37,023 nt of DNA. Source: Pseudomonadota bacterium (GTDB lineage: Bacteria; Pseudomonadota; Gammaproteobacteria; Burkholderiales; Burkholderiaceae_B). The notes under the pieces were generated by a model. It saw only the letters and a program-made list of their open reading frames with translations. It ran no database searches and was not told the origin of the DNA. Shown in pieces: positions 26,465 to 34,714 of this stretch. The stretch is from positions 1 to 37,023 of the forward strand of contig JAEZBO010000169.1 in assembly GCA_023427085.1 (NCBI GenBank), read 5' to 3'. The translations under genes and the position numbers were made by a program. Each line of letters opens with the position of its first letter. The first letter of the stretch is position 1.

Positions 26465-28443
26465 GCGAGATCGAAGCACGAACCCGTTTGCGGCTGCCGC
26501 TGCTGTCCATCGTCTTTGCGGTCGCGCTAGTCGGTGTCTACGTGTGGCAGGGCATGACGGTCGGACACTATGTCGAGTTCAGCGCCGAAGAACTGATGAT
26601 GCTCGGCGCCAACGTGCCGGCCTATTCCTTGTCGGACCAGAGCTATCGGCTGCTGACCAACGTCTTTCTGCACGGCTCGATCACCCATCTGCTGTTCAAC
26701 GTGGTGGCGCTGCTGCTGATCGGCGCGGCGCTAGAGGCCGTGATCCGGCATTGGCAGTGGCTGTTGATCTTCGTCGGAGGCGGCCTGTTCGCCAGCCTGA
26801 TGACGGCGGTGCTGAACCTGGACCGGCAGGTCGAGGGCAGCAATGCCTTCGGCGGCCTGCTCGGCATGATGCAGCCGGTCTGGCAGATCCATGTCAGCGT
26901 CGGTGCCTCGGGCGCGATCATGGCGCTGTCGGGCGCCAGCGCCGTGCTGGCGCTGTACGTGCGGCGCTTCGAACCGCAGGACACGGCCACCTGGCGGTCC
27001 TTGCAAGGGGCCTTGCTGTTCTCGGCGATCAACCTGGTGACAGGGCTTTTCATCAGCAATATCGATGCGTGGGCCCATGCGGGCGGCGCGCTGTTCGGCG
27101 TGCTGGCCGGTATCGCGCTGTTGGCGTTGCGGCTGCGGCGCGCGGCCCTGCGGGTGGCGGTCGCGGCGCTGGCGATTGGCGCCTGCGCGGTGGCCGCGGT
27201 GTGGCAATGGCAATGGGCGCAGGCCCATCCGCAGGGGCCGGCGATCCGCGCCGCCACCGACGAGCTGGCTGCATCGCTGCAACAGCGCGAACTCGAGCAG
27301 CAGGCCGCGCAGGCGCGTGAAGAGGCGCTGCGCGACGAGGCCCGCGATCAGCCCGCGCCGGTCGATGCACAGGCCGCGGCCGGCCACATCATCGACGTGC
27401 CGGGCGTCATCGACATCGTGCCGTCCGGCCAGGACGGGCGGGTGTTCCTGGCGGCCAACGGCAAGCAGGGCGCTCGCGTGCTCGAGTACGACCTGGATGC
27501 ATCGAAGGTCCTGCGCACCGTCGTGCAGGTGCCCTACGCCCAAGGCGAGGACTGGTTCTGTCCGTTCCCCAACTGCCAGGGCGTGGGCATCGTCGGTCTC
27601 GAGATCGACGCGGCGGCCGGCAAGGGGTATGCGGTCGGCCTGGTCAAGGGCGCCTTCAGCCGCATCGATCTGGCCAGCGGGCAGATCGATTATTCGGTGC
27701 CGATCCCGTCGGCCGAGCAGGCCCGCAACCAGTTCCTAGTGCACGAGGGCCGTGCGTGGGTGGCGACCAATCCGGGCATGGTGGAGGGGGGCTTCGCGAT
27801 GTATCGGCCCGACATGCTGCTGACCGAGATCGACGTGACAGCGGGCACGGTGCTGCGCCAGCTGCCGGCACCGCCGATGGTCAACCGGCTTCACGACATG
27901 ATGTCGATGACGATGGACCTGGTCTGGTCGGCCGCCACGCAGTCGTTGTACCTGCTCGATCCGGGCGGCCGGCTGACGCGCTTCGATCCGGCCGCCGGCC
28001 GTTTCGATGCGCCGATCGAACAGACTATATTGTCGATCGGTGTCGATGGCCAAGGCCAGGTGTGGGCGCTCGACTGGGACGGCGTGCGGTATCCCGGCAC
28101 CGCGCGCGCGGCCCGCAGCGACGTCCTCTACAAGCAGCGCTCCAGCCGACCCGAGCACCGCAGCAAGATCTTCAACCCGGTACTGGGTTCGAGCGACCCA
28201 CGCACGCCGATGATCGTGCAGGGCGGCGGCAGCCAACGGCTGCTGGCCATCTCGGTGCTGACCGGCAAGGTGGTGCGTGCCTATCCGGTCCACGAGACCG
28301 AGCAAGTCGGCTTCCGGCTCAAGACTGTCGGCCCCAGCCAGGTGCACGTGGTGGGCGTCGAGCAGGCGCAACTGATCGACCTCGACCAGGCGATGGCGCC
28401 GGGCGAACACGGTGCGGGCTTCGAGAAAGAGCTGACTCGATGA
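26461..28443 (+). CDS. Rhomboid-family intramembrane serine protease fused to a propeller-like domain, in the VgrG3 module
   Basis: This 660-residue protein has two parts. Residues ~14-225 form six hydrophobic helices with a full rhomboid signature: His71-x4-His76-x3-Asn80 in helix 2, GASGAIMALSG with the catalytic Ser150, and HAGGALFG with the catalytic His206. A seventh helix follows at about 231-250. If the N-terminus is cytoplasmic, the rest would be periplasmic. After a Glu/Gln/Ala-rich coiled segment (about 265-300) comes a ~350-residue domain of repeated beta-type units (such as RVFLAANG, KGYAVGLVKG, RAWVATNPG, QSLYLLDPGG, QVWALDWDG), like a six- or seven-bladed propeller. A Cys pair (WFCPFPNC) may form a disulfide. 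The gene is joined to vgrG3 and to the adaptor gene by 4-base overlaps. Its T6SS role is unknown: processing of cargo, immunity or an envelope sensor are all possible. Confidence 0.88.
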   Translation: MSEIEARTRLRLPLLSIVFAVALVGVYVWQGMTVGHYVEFSAEELMMLGANVPAYSLSDQSYRLLTNVFLHGSITHLLFNVVALLLIGAALEAVIRHWQWLLIFVGGGLFASLMTAVLNLDRQVEGSNAFGGLLGMMQPVWQIHVSVGASGAIMALSGASAVLALYVRRFEPQDTATWRSLQGALLFSAINLVTGLFISNIDAWAHAGGALFGVLAGIALLALRLRRAALRVAVAALAIGACAVAAVWQWQWAQAHPQGPAIRAATDELAASLQQRELEQQAAQAREEALRDEARDQPAPVDAQAAAGHIIDVPGVIDIVPSGQDGRVFLAANGKQGARVLEYDLDASKVLRTVVQVPYAQGEDWFCPFPNCQGVGIVGLEIDAAAGKGYAVGLVKGAFSRIDLASGQIDYSVPIPSAEQARNQFLVHEGRAWVATNPGMVEGGFAMYRPDMLLTEIDVTAGTVLRQLPAPPMVNRLHDMMSMTMDLVWSAATQSLYLLDPGGRLTRFDPAAGRFDAPIEQTILSIGVDGQGQVWALDWDGVRYPGTARAARSDVLYKQRSSRPEHRSKIFNPVLGSSDPRTPMIVQGGGSQRLLAISVLTGKVVRAYPVHETEQVGFRLKTVGPSQVHVVGVEQAQLIDLDQAMAPGEHGAGFEKELTR

Positions 28444-29447
28444 CGTTTCCCGGCAACCAGGCTCTCGAGGCCATCGATGACATGCCGCCGGCCAGCGCCG
28501 CGGCCCAGGCGCTGAGCGATGCGCTGCATCGCGAGCAGGCGCAGCAGGGGCCGCGCCACTGCGCGGTGCTGTTCGATCCGGTGCTGCGGCCGGTGAACGC
28601 CGGCGTTCCGTGGGCTGCCTGGCTGCCCGCCAGCCGTCAGGTGCTGCCTCTGCCGGACAAATATTTCATCGCACAGACCAAGCCATGGCTGGCGTGCCTG
28701 AACCTCGAGCGGCTGCCCGACAGCCAAGCCTTGCTGTACTGCCTGGACGACGCCTTCGACGAGGTCGGCGCCACCGCGCATTACGGGGCCAAGGGCCGCC
28801 GCCAGGGCGGCGTGCTCGCTTTCGACGCCGCGCCGGCGGCAGTGGCGCAGCACCTGGCCAATCTGCTGGTCCAGTACGACGAGCTGAACCGGCTGGTGCA
28901 ACTGCGCCTGAGCGACGCCGCAGTGCTCACCGTGCTGTGGCAGTGGCTCGATGCGGCGCAGCGCCGGGCGCTGCTCGGACCGGTGCAGGTCTGGTGGGCG
29001 GTCGATATGCTGGGCGCGGTGCATCGCCTGTCGCGCGGCGAGCCGCCGGCGGCCGCTGCGGCCGCTGCCGACCCGGGGCCGGCATTCGCGCTGAGCGCGG
29101 CGCAATGGGCCGACGTGCGGATGATCGGGTATTTCAACGGCGCGTTGCGCCGCGCGCGCCAGGGCTGGGGCGATGGCGCGCACGCCTTGCCCGAGGCCGA
29201 TCTCGCCTGGCATCTGCGCGTCTGCCTGCCGGCGCTGCGCTGGGCGCGCGATGCCGGCCTGACGCAACGCGAGGATTTCGAGATCGTCGGCCTGCTGGCG
29301 CTGACCGTGCACAGCCGTTTTTTCGACGACGCCGAACTGGCCGACCTGTTCGAACGCTGCGTGCTGCAGCAGCAGCCGTTCAGCGCGGCGTTCGAGGCCA
29401 TCGACTCCCTGATTTGGCACCGCATCGCGGTGCATGGACCGACATGA
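28440..29447 (+). CDS. DUF4123-like T6SS effector adaptor/chaperone
   Basis: A 335-residue soluble protein, likely the adaptor that loads the downstream effector onto VgrG3. It begins MTFPGNQALEAIDD, with its ATG overlapping the previous stop. The first ~190 residues follow the layout of DUF4123 adaptors: a strand with LFDPVLRP, then KPWLACLNLE, a gap, a helix resembling the HLANLLVQYDE type, and VLTVLWQWLDAAQRRALLGPVQVWW, which resembles the family's DPRVL and GPV segments. The C-terminal ~120 residues are helical (about DFEIVGLLALTVHSRFF), as in effector-binding extensions of other adaptors. Placement directly before a VasX-like toxin, coupled by ATGA, supports the role. Family assignment is by pattern, not search. 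Confidence 0.65.
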   Translation: MTFPGNQALEAIDDMPPASAAAQALSDALHREQAQQGPRHCAVLFDPVLRPVNAGVPWAAWLPASRQVLPLPDKYFIAQTKPWLACLNLERLPDSQALLYCLDDAFDEVGATAHYGAKGRRQGGVLAFDAAPAAVAQHLANLLVQYDELNRLVQLRLSDAAVLTVLWQWLDAAQRRALLGPVQVWWAVDMLGAVHRLSRGEPPAAAAAAADPGPAFALSAAQWADVRMIGYFNGALRRARQGWGDGAHALPEADLAWHLRVCLPALRWARDAGLTQREDFEIVGLLALTVHSRFFDDAELADLFERCVLQQQPFSAAFEAIDSLIWHRIAVHGPT

Positions 29448-32299
29448 GCGAACAACAAGAATCCAAGTTGTGCGAGCCCTGCGCCCGCAAGGGCCTGGCC
29501 ATCCTGCCGGTGCGTTACGCGCCGGTGCCCGACTCGGTGCGCAAGGCGCTGCCGGCCTGGGCCAGCGGCGAAGGCGTCGCCGAGCATCGCCTGTCGCACG
29601 GTTTCCATTACGCGCTGCGTGCGATCCGGCCGGGGTTCCTGTACGTCTTCTACAAAAAGAATGCGCGCGGCGCCAATCGCTGGGAGAACCATGCGGTCTC
29701 CGAGCACGGCATCATCCTGCCGCTGCCGGCGCCGCAGACCGACATGAGCTTCGCGCTGGCGTTCGCGCCGGCGGCCTGCCGCACCGAAGGCCATAACAAC
29801 ATGCGGCTGCATCACTTCGTGATCGACGCCCCGGCCGAGTGCGAGACCGTCTGGATCGCCTTCAGCGAACACCGCTGGACGCAGAAGACGCTGGATCGCT
29901 ACAAGAATTCCGAGTCCTTGCGCGATGCGCGCATGCAGAAGATCGAACCCAAGGAACTGGTCGCCAGCGCCGAGCCCAAGGCGCCGCACCTCAGCGCCGA
30001 ACCGGCCACCGCACTGAACGACGTGCTCGACTACGCCGACGACTTCAGCCAGGACCAGTTGCCCTACGACCAGGATGCGCCGGTATTCAGCCAGCGCGCC
30101 ACCGGCGCGTACAATTCCTCGGTGCTGTATCGCATGGGTACCCGCTACCCGTGGCGCAACAGCGGCAACTTCGATGTGCCCGAGGCGGCACGCATGCTCG
30201 GTGAACGCGGCGCGACCGCCGACGGCGAGCAACACCCCGGTGTCGTCATGGCGCTGTGGGACCCGCTGGCCGCCGTGCACGAACTGAACGGCTTTCGCAA
30301 TGACGTGGTCGGCTGGGCGTCGGCCTACGCCGACGAACGCGAGCTCGAATTGTCTGCCTACAACGCCATCAACGGCGTCAAGCAGGCGCTGCAGAACCGC
30401 GTGCTGGCGCAGATCGACCAGCACCAGCGCGAAATCGAATCGACGCCGATGGCCAACCAGCGTGTCGCGGTCGGCGTGGTCGATTCGGCCCATCGCGGCG
30501 CGCGCGACCGGTCGGCGCTGCTGTCGGGTTACTGGGACCTGTTCGATCAGCATCAGGCCGGCACCATCGACGACGCGACCTTCCGCAACCGCCGCAACGT
30601 GCTGGTCGACCGGCATGCCAAGTCGCCGCAGGACGCCGCGCGCATGAAAGGCGAGATCGACGCCGCCGAACGGGCCGGCCGCCAGGACGCCGACGCACGC
30701 CAGGATGTGTTCGATGAACGCCGTCGCCGCGAACCGGCCACGGCGTGGACCAAGTACGAAGAGCGGCTCAAGGAAGGCAGTTATCACGCCTTCGAAGAGA
30801 ACTATAAAAAGCTGCTGGCCGAGATCGGTGCGATGGCGTCCGATCGCACGCCGCAGCTGATCCGCTGGCTCGAGGCGCCGCATTTCCTGGCGGTGCTGGA
30901 AGATTACGACGACGAAGATGTCGGTGACGGCTTGGCCTTCGAGGATGCGGTCAGCGAAGCGATCTTCGGCATCTCGTCGAGCGACAACGGCGCGGCCAAG
31001 ATCGATGAGTGGGTCAGGCAGGCGCGCGCCACCGAACGGGGCAATCTGGTGTGGCGCACGCTGGCGCTGAACCAGAAAGAGGCCAAGGCCGAAGTCGATC
31101 AGGCCTTGCAGGCGGCCCGCGATACCGTCATCACGCCGGGCGACTCGGCGCTGGCCGGGCTGTTCATCAAACAACTGCAGCGCATGGTCGACATCTACAA
31201 AAAGGCCGTGTCGTTGCTGTCGACCAACACCGGTGCCAGCGCGGCGGCCGGCAGCCGCGCGTTCTCGGTCAAGCTGGCGCCGATCAACACGCGCGGCGTC
31301 GACAAGTTCGCGGTGACGGTCGGCGACTCGGTGTTTCGCCACTTCAAGGTCGACCAGGTGGGCGTGTTCACCAGCGAAAAGATGGTCCAGCACCTGTTCA
31401 GCATCCGCGCGTTCGTCTCGGCCGAAGATTCGTTCAAGCTGGTGATGGCGCAGGCCTCCGAACAGACCCAGGCCAATCGCCAGCGGCTGCAAAGCTTTCG
31501 CCAGATGGGCGAGGTGGTCGACAGCTTCAAGCCGGAAAACAGTACGGCGCGCGCGGCGCAGCTGCAGGGCGCCTGGAACAGCTTTCGCGCCGGCAGCGGC
31601 GGTCCGGCGGCGCTCAAGGACGCCCGGCTGGCATTGGTGGTCGGGCTGATCGAAGGGGCCAACCTGAGCAAGATGCTCGCGTTGGACGTGGCGATGCATG
31701 GCCGCCGCGATAGCCGCATCATCGCGCAGGTCGGCCTGTCGGCGACGCTGCTGACCGCGACCGTCATCGACATCGCGTCGATCCCGGTCAAGGCGGTGTT
31801 TGGCGCCGAGTCGCGTTCGTTCCAGCGCCTGAAGCTGTGGGGCGGCGGGCTGGCCGGTTTCGCTTCGCTGGCGGCCTCGTCGTTCGACTTCATAGACGGC
31901 GCCAAGGAATACGGCCAAGGGCGCTACGGCATTGGCGTGCTGTACTTCACCAAGGGGGGCCTGGGCGTGGTCAGCGGGCTGGCGGCGTGGGCGACCGCCT
32001 ATACCTACGCGGCTCCGTTGATCCAGCGCATGATGGGCACCGCCAGCACGGGCGCGGTCGGCCGGCTCAGCGCCCGCGCGGCGGCGGTGGTCGCCGCGCG
32101 CATCCTGCTGATGTCGGTGGGCGCATGGCTGACGGTCGCCACGCTGGTGATCCAGGGCCTGATCTGGTGGTTCACCGACAACGAGCTGGAAAAATGGTGC
32201 GACGGCTGCGCGTTGGGCAAGCAGCCCAATCCGGCCTGGATGCGTACGCCGGACGCACAGATGCAGGCGCTCGACAACGCGATCAAGGAAGTCATGTGA
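29444..32299 (+). CDS. VasX / BTH_I2691-like pore-forming T6SS effector
   Basis: A 951-residue toxin candidate starting at ATG 29444 (overlap ATGA with the adaptor gene); longer frames start inside that gene. The N-terminus shows the VasX-type recruitment domain: CEPCARKGLAILPVRYAPVP at about 9-28, then YALRAIRPGFLYVFYKK and a WENHAVSEHGIILPL strand. The middle (about 200-740) is long, charged and helical. The C-terminal part has four hydrophobic segments at about 762-783, 798-820, 828-858 and 879-907, followed by a short Cys-containing tail. A soluble helical body with a late cluster of membrane helices is the layout of colicin-like pore formers such as VasX. It would act on the inner membrane of the recipient. 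The next gene encodes a membrane protein suited to immunity. Confidence 0.85.
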   Translation: MSEQQESKLCEPCARKGLAILPVRYAPVPDSVRKALPAWASGEGVAEHRLSHGFHYALRAIRPGFLYVFYKKNARGANRWENHAVSEHGIILPLPAPQTDMSFALAFAPAACRTEGHNNMRLHHFVIDAPAECETVWIAFSEHRWTQKTLDRYKNSESLRDARMQKIEPKELVASAEPKAPHLSAEPATALNDVLDYADDFSQDQLPYDQDAPVFSQRATGAYNSSVLYRMGTRYPWRNSGNFDVPEAARMLGERGATADGEQHPGVVMALWDPLAAVHELNGFRNDVVGWASAYADERELELSAYNAINGVKQALQNRVLAQIDQHQREIESTPMANQRVAVGVVDSAHRGARDRSALLSGYWDLFDQHQAGTIDDATFRNRRNVLVDRHAKSPQDAARMKGEIDAAERAGRQDADARQDVFDERRRREPATAWTKYEERLKEGSYHAFEENYKKLLAEIGAMASDRTPQLIRWLEAPHFLAVLEDYDDEDVGDGLAFEDAVSEAIFGISSSDNGAAKIDEWVRQARATERGNLVWRTLALNQKEAKAEVDQALQAARDTVITPGDSALAGLFIKQLQRMVDIYKKAVSLLSTNTGASAAAGSRAFSVKLAPINTRGVDKFAVTVGDSVFRHFKVDQVGVFTSEKMVQHLFSIRAFVSAEDSFKLVMAQASEQTQANRQRLQSFRQMGEVVDSFKPENSTARAAQLQGAWNSFRAGSGGPAALKDARLALVVGLIEGANLSKMLALDVAMHGRRDSRIIAQVGLSATLLTATVIDIASIPVKAVFGAESRSFQRLKLWGGGLAGFASLAASSFDFIDGAKEYGQGRYGIGVLYFTKGGLGVVSGLAAWATAYTYAAPLIQRMMGTASTGAVGRLSARAAAVVAARILLMSVGAWLTVATLVIQGLIWWFTDNELEKWCDGCALGKQPNPAWMRTPDAQMQALDNAIKEVM

Positions 32300-33063
32300 G
32301 CACGCAAGCCGCTACGACATCGGCCACCGGCGCCAACCCGCCGCCGGTCGGCGAACTGGTGCTGCTGCAGGGCCGGGTCAGCCAGTACCGCAGCGTGCGC
32401 CAGCGCGCCAACTTCGTCTACTCGAACGAGGGCAGGCTGGCGCTGGGCGGCGTCGCGCTGGCCGCGGCCGCGGCCGGGCTGGGCGGCCAGGCGGTGGCCG
32501 GCGCCATGCATGCCGCGGACATGGAGGAAGAGGCCGATCAACTGCGCTTCTGGGTCGACGGGCAGCCGGTGCAGGCCTGGGTCTGGCGCGCGCCGTTCGC
32601 CGAGGGCGACGAGGTGCAGGTGGTGGCCAGCTGGACCGGCGATCACTACGAGGGATACGCCATCGCGCGACCGGCCGACCGCACCGTCGCGCTGTACCCG
32701 CATCTGTCGCGGGGGCGCGTGGCGCATTGGCGCAACGCGCTCAGGTGGGGCGCGCTGGGCGGCCTGGGGGCGGCGGCGATCGCCATGGTCTTCGGACTGC
32801 TGGTGGTGTTCATCAGCGGCACAGGGCTCAGTGCAGGTCTGCTCGGCATGGCCGCTGTCGCCGGTTCCATCCTGACCGTCATCGTGTTGCTGATCTCCTT
32901 GCTGCTGGCGCGCCAGTGGATGCGTTTCGTGCGGCCGGCCGAGCAGATCTTCGCCAAGTTCGGCTGGCGCTCACCGGCCAGCGTCGACCTGGTCAAGACC
33001 ACGCGCCGCCAGCGCAAGCCGGACGACGACGGCGAACTGGGGGCCTTCTATTTCCGCTACTGA
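32296..33063 (+). CDS. Multipass membrane protein, candidate immunity protein against the pore-forming effector
   Basis: A 255-residue protein starting at GTG 32296, with AAGGA seven bases upstream and a GTGA overlap with the effector stop; an ATG start would be far inside the gene. Hydrophobic segments lie at about residues 48-70, 152-174 and 180-205. The central domain (about 80-145) is a soluble beta-type region with WVWRAPFAEGDEVQVVASW, reminiscent of small OB-like folds. Inner-membrane location next to a pore-forming toxin fits immunity. I cannot name the family; some such genes are loosely labelled 'putative T6SS effector' in databases, which would be misleading here. It ends the T6SS block. 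Confidence 0.75.
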   Translation: MSTQAATTSATGANPPPVGELVLLQGRVSQYRSVRQRANFVYSNEGRLALGGVALAAAAAGLGGQAVAGAMHAADMEEEADQLRFWVDGQPVQAWVWRAPFAEGDEVQVVASWTGDHYEGYAIARPADRTVALYPHLSRGRVAHWRNALRWGALGGLGAAAIAMVFGLLVVFISGTGLSAGLLGMAAVAGSILTVIVLLISLLLARQWMRFVRPAEQIFAKFGWRSPASVDLVKTTRRQRKPDDDGELGAFYFRY

Positions 33064-33193
33064 CACCCGCCGCACGCCGGCCCCGATGGGCCGATCCGGC
33101 CCCCGGGGGCACGCGATCAACGAAATTGCTGCACTGCGAAGAACTTCTGGCAAAAGGCCGGATCAGAACGCTCTCGCGGTTACCCGGTACGCG

Positions 33194-33223
33194 CTGGCGA
33201 ACCCCGGGAAAACCCTGTAGAGT
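33194..33223 (+). promoter_or_regulatory. Weak sigma-70-like promoter before hfq
   Basis: CTGGCG and TAGAGT (3 and 4 of 6 matches) are 18 bases apart and would start transcription about 38 bases before the hfq ATG. The 205-base gap 33064-33268 holds no gene and no clear intrinsic terminator for the T6SS operon, only a short stem around 33078-33091. Read-through from the T6SS genes into hfq is therefore possible. Confidence 0.3.
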
Positions 33224-33268
33224 GCCGGTATCAGTACCACCTCAAAAACAACACAATGGAGCCTGCCA

Positions 33269-33505
33269 ATGAGCAATAAAGGGCAAACGCTGCAAGATCC
33301 GTTCCTGAACACCTTGCGCAAAGAACATGTCCCCGTGTCCATCTACCTGGTCAACGGGATTAAACTGCAGGGTCAAATCGAATCTTTCGACCAATACGTG
33401 GTGCTGTTGCGCAATACCGTGACCCAGATGGTCTACAAGCACGCGATCTCGACCGTCGTGCCGGCTCGCGCCGTCAATTTCCAGGTGGATGTTCCTGCTG
33501 AATAG
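33269..33505 (+). CDS. hfq: Hfq, RNA chaperone
   Basis: A 78-residue Sm-like hexameric RNA-binding protein that pairs small RNAs with mRNAs. The Sm1 part (QDPFLNTLRKEHVPVSIYL, IKLQGQIESFDQY) and the Sm2 signature (VYKHAIST, with Tyr56, Lys57 and His58, one ahead of the Escherichia coli numbering) are complete. The C-terminal tail after the Sm core is very short, typical of betaproteobacteria. GGAG lies before the ATG. A strong hairpin follows the gene, before hflX. Confidence 0.98.
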   Translation: MSNKGQTLQDPFLNTLRKEHVPVSIYLVNGIKLQGQIESFDQYVVLLRNTVTQMVYKHAISTVVPARAVNFQVDVPAE

Positions 33506-33547
33506 TTTTTCCTGGCAGTTTTTTCCAGGCTCACCCGCAGTCCCTTT

Positions 33548-33581
33548 CGCCCGCCGCGCTGCTAGCGCCGGCGGGCGTTTT
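33548..33581 (+). terminator. Intrinsic terminator between hfq and hflX
   Basis: Perfect 9-base arms CGCCCGCCG (33548-33556) and CGGCGGGCG (33569-33577) enclose a loop that itself pairs CGCT with AGCG. They are followed by TTTT. It probably limits read-through from hfq to hflX, giving more Hfq than HflX. Confidence 0.75.
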
Positions 33582-33607
33582 CGCTGGGCGTCCGGCACGG
33601 AGGCGCC

Positions 33608-34714
33608 ATGCGCGCACTGATCATTAGCGTAGACCTGGGCGATCCCGATTTCCTGGCGCACGCAGAAGAATTCAACATGCTGGCCGAGGGGGCCGGCGCC
33701 GAGATCGTGGCGCAGCTCACGGTCAAGCGCGGCCGTCCCGACGCCAAGTACTTCATCGGCAGCGGCAAGGTCGACGAAGCGGTGCTGCTGTCGCAGTCCG
33801 AGCAGGCCGACATCGTGCTGTTCGACCAGCCGCTGTCGCCGGCGCAGCAGCGCAACCTCGAACGCAAGCTCGAGCTGCGCGTGGTCGACCGGGTCGCGCT
33901 GATCCTCGACATCTTCGCGCTACGCGCCCAAAGCCACGAGGGCAAGCTGCAGGTCGAGCTGGCCCAGCTGCAGCATCTGACCACGCGCCTGACGCGCATG
34001 TGGTCCCACCTCGAGCGCCAGCGCGGCGGCATCGGCATGCGCGGTCCGGGCGAATCGCAGCTCGAAATGGACAAGCGCATGATCGGCGCCAAGGTCAAGG
34101 TGCTGCGCGAGCGGCTGGCCCGCGTCGAACGCCAGCGCCAGACCCAGCGCCGCTCGCGCGAACGCGGCAGCCACCTGTCGGTTTCGCTGGTGGGCTACAC
34201 CAACGCCGGCAAGTCGACGCTGTTCAATGCCATGACCCGGGCGGGCGCCTACGCAGCCGACCAGCTGTTCGCGACGCTGGACACCACCACGCGCCGCGTC
34301 TGGATCGAAGGGGCAGGGCAGGTCACGCTGTCCGACACGGTGGGTTTCATCCGCGACCTGCCCACCACGCTGATCGCGGCGTTCAAGGCCACGCTCGAGG
34401 AAACCGTGCATGCCGACCTGCTGCTGCACGTGGTCGACGCGGCCAGTCCGCAGCGCGATGAACAGATCGCCGAAGTCGACAAGGTGCTGCTCGAGATCGG
34501 CGCGGCGGACATCCCGCGCATCCTGGTCTACAACAAGATAGACAAGGCCGGTCTGGAGCCGCGAGCCGAATATGACGCACATGGTACGATTGCGCGAGTA
34601 TTCGTAAGCGCCATCGAGCGCGCTGGCCTGGATGCGTTGCGCGGGGCAATTGCACAGGTTGGCCCACCCGCAGGAAACAATGCGTCTCATATCCAAACTG
34701 TTCAACCTGAATGA
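33608..34714 (+). CDS. hflX: HflX, ribosome-associated GTPase
   Basis: A 368-residue GTPase that splits stalled ribosomes under stress. The HflX-specific N-terminal domain is present (DAKYFIGSGKVDE, VLFDQPLSPAQQRNLE, RVVDRVALILDIFA), with the glycine-rich GIGMRGPGESQLE segment. The G domain has G1 GYTNAGKST (about 197-205), a G3 DTVGF and G4 NKID. The start at ATG 33608 follows GGAGGCGCC. Its last 35 bases overlap the start of hflK. Length is a little shorter than the E. coli protein because the C-terminal tail is reduced. Confidence 0.97.
   Translation: MRALIISVDLGDPDFLAHAEEFNMLAEGAGAEIVAQLTVKRGRPDAKYFIGSGKVDEAVLLSQSEQADIVLFDQPLSPAQQRNLERKLELRVVDRVALILDIFALRAQSHEGKLQVELAQLQHLTTRLTRMWSHLERQRGGIGMRGPGESQLEMDKRMIGAKVKVLRERLARVERQRQTQRRSRERGSHLSVSLVGYTNAGKSTLFNAMTRAGAYAADQLFATLDTTTRRVWIEGAGQVTLSDTVGFIRDLPTTLIAAFKATLEETVHADLLLHVVDAASPQRDEQIAEVDKVLLEIGAADIPRILVYNKIDKAGLEPRAEYDAHGTIARVFVSAIERAGLDALRGAIAQVGPPAGNNASHIQTVQPE

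Noticed and set aside
28781..31918. A 1045-codon open frame antisense to the adaptor and VasX-like genes
   Set aside because: Crosses a gene boundary on the coding strand and has shadow-type composition; no recognisable domain.
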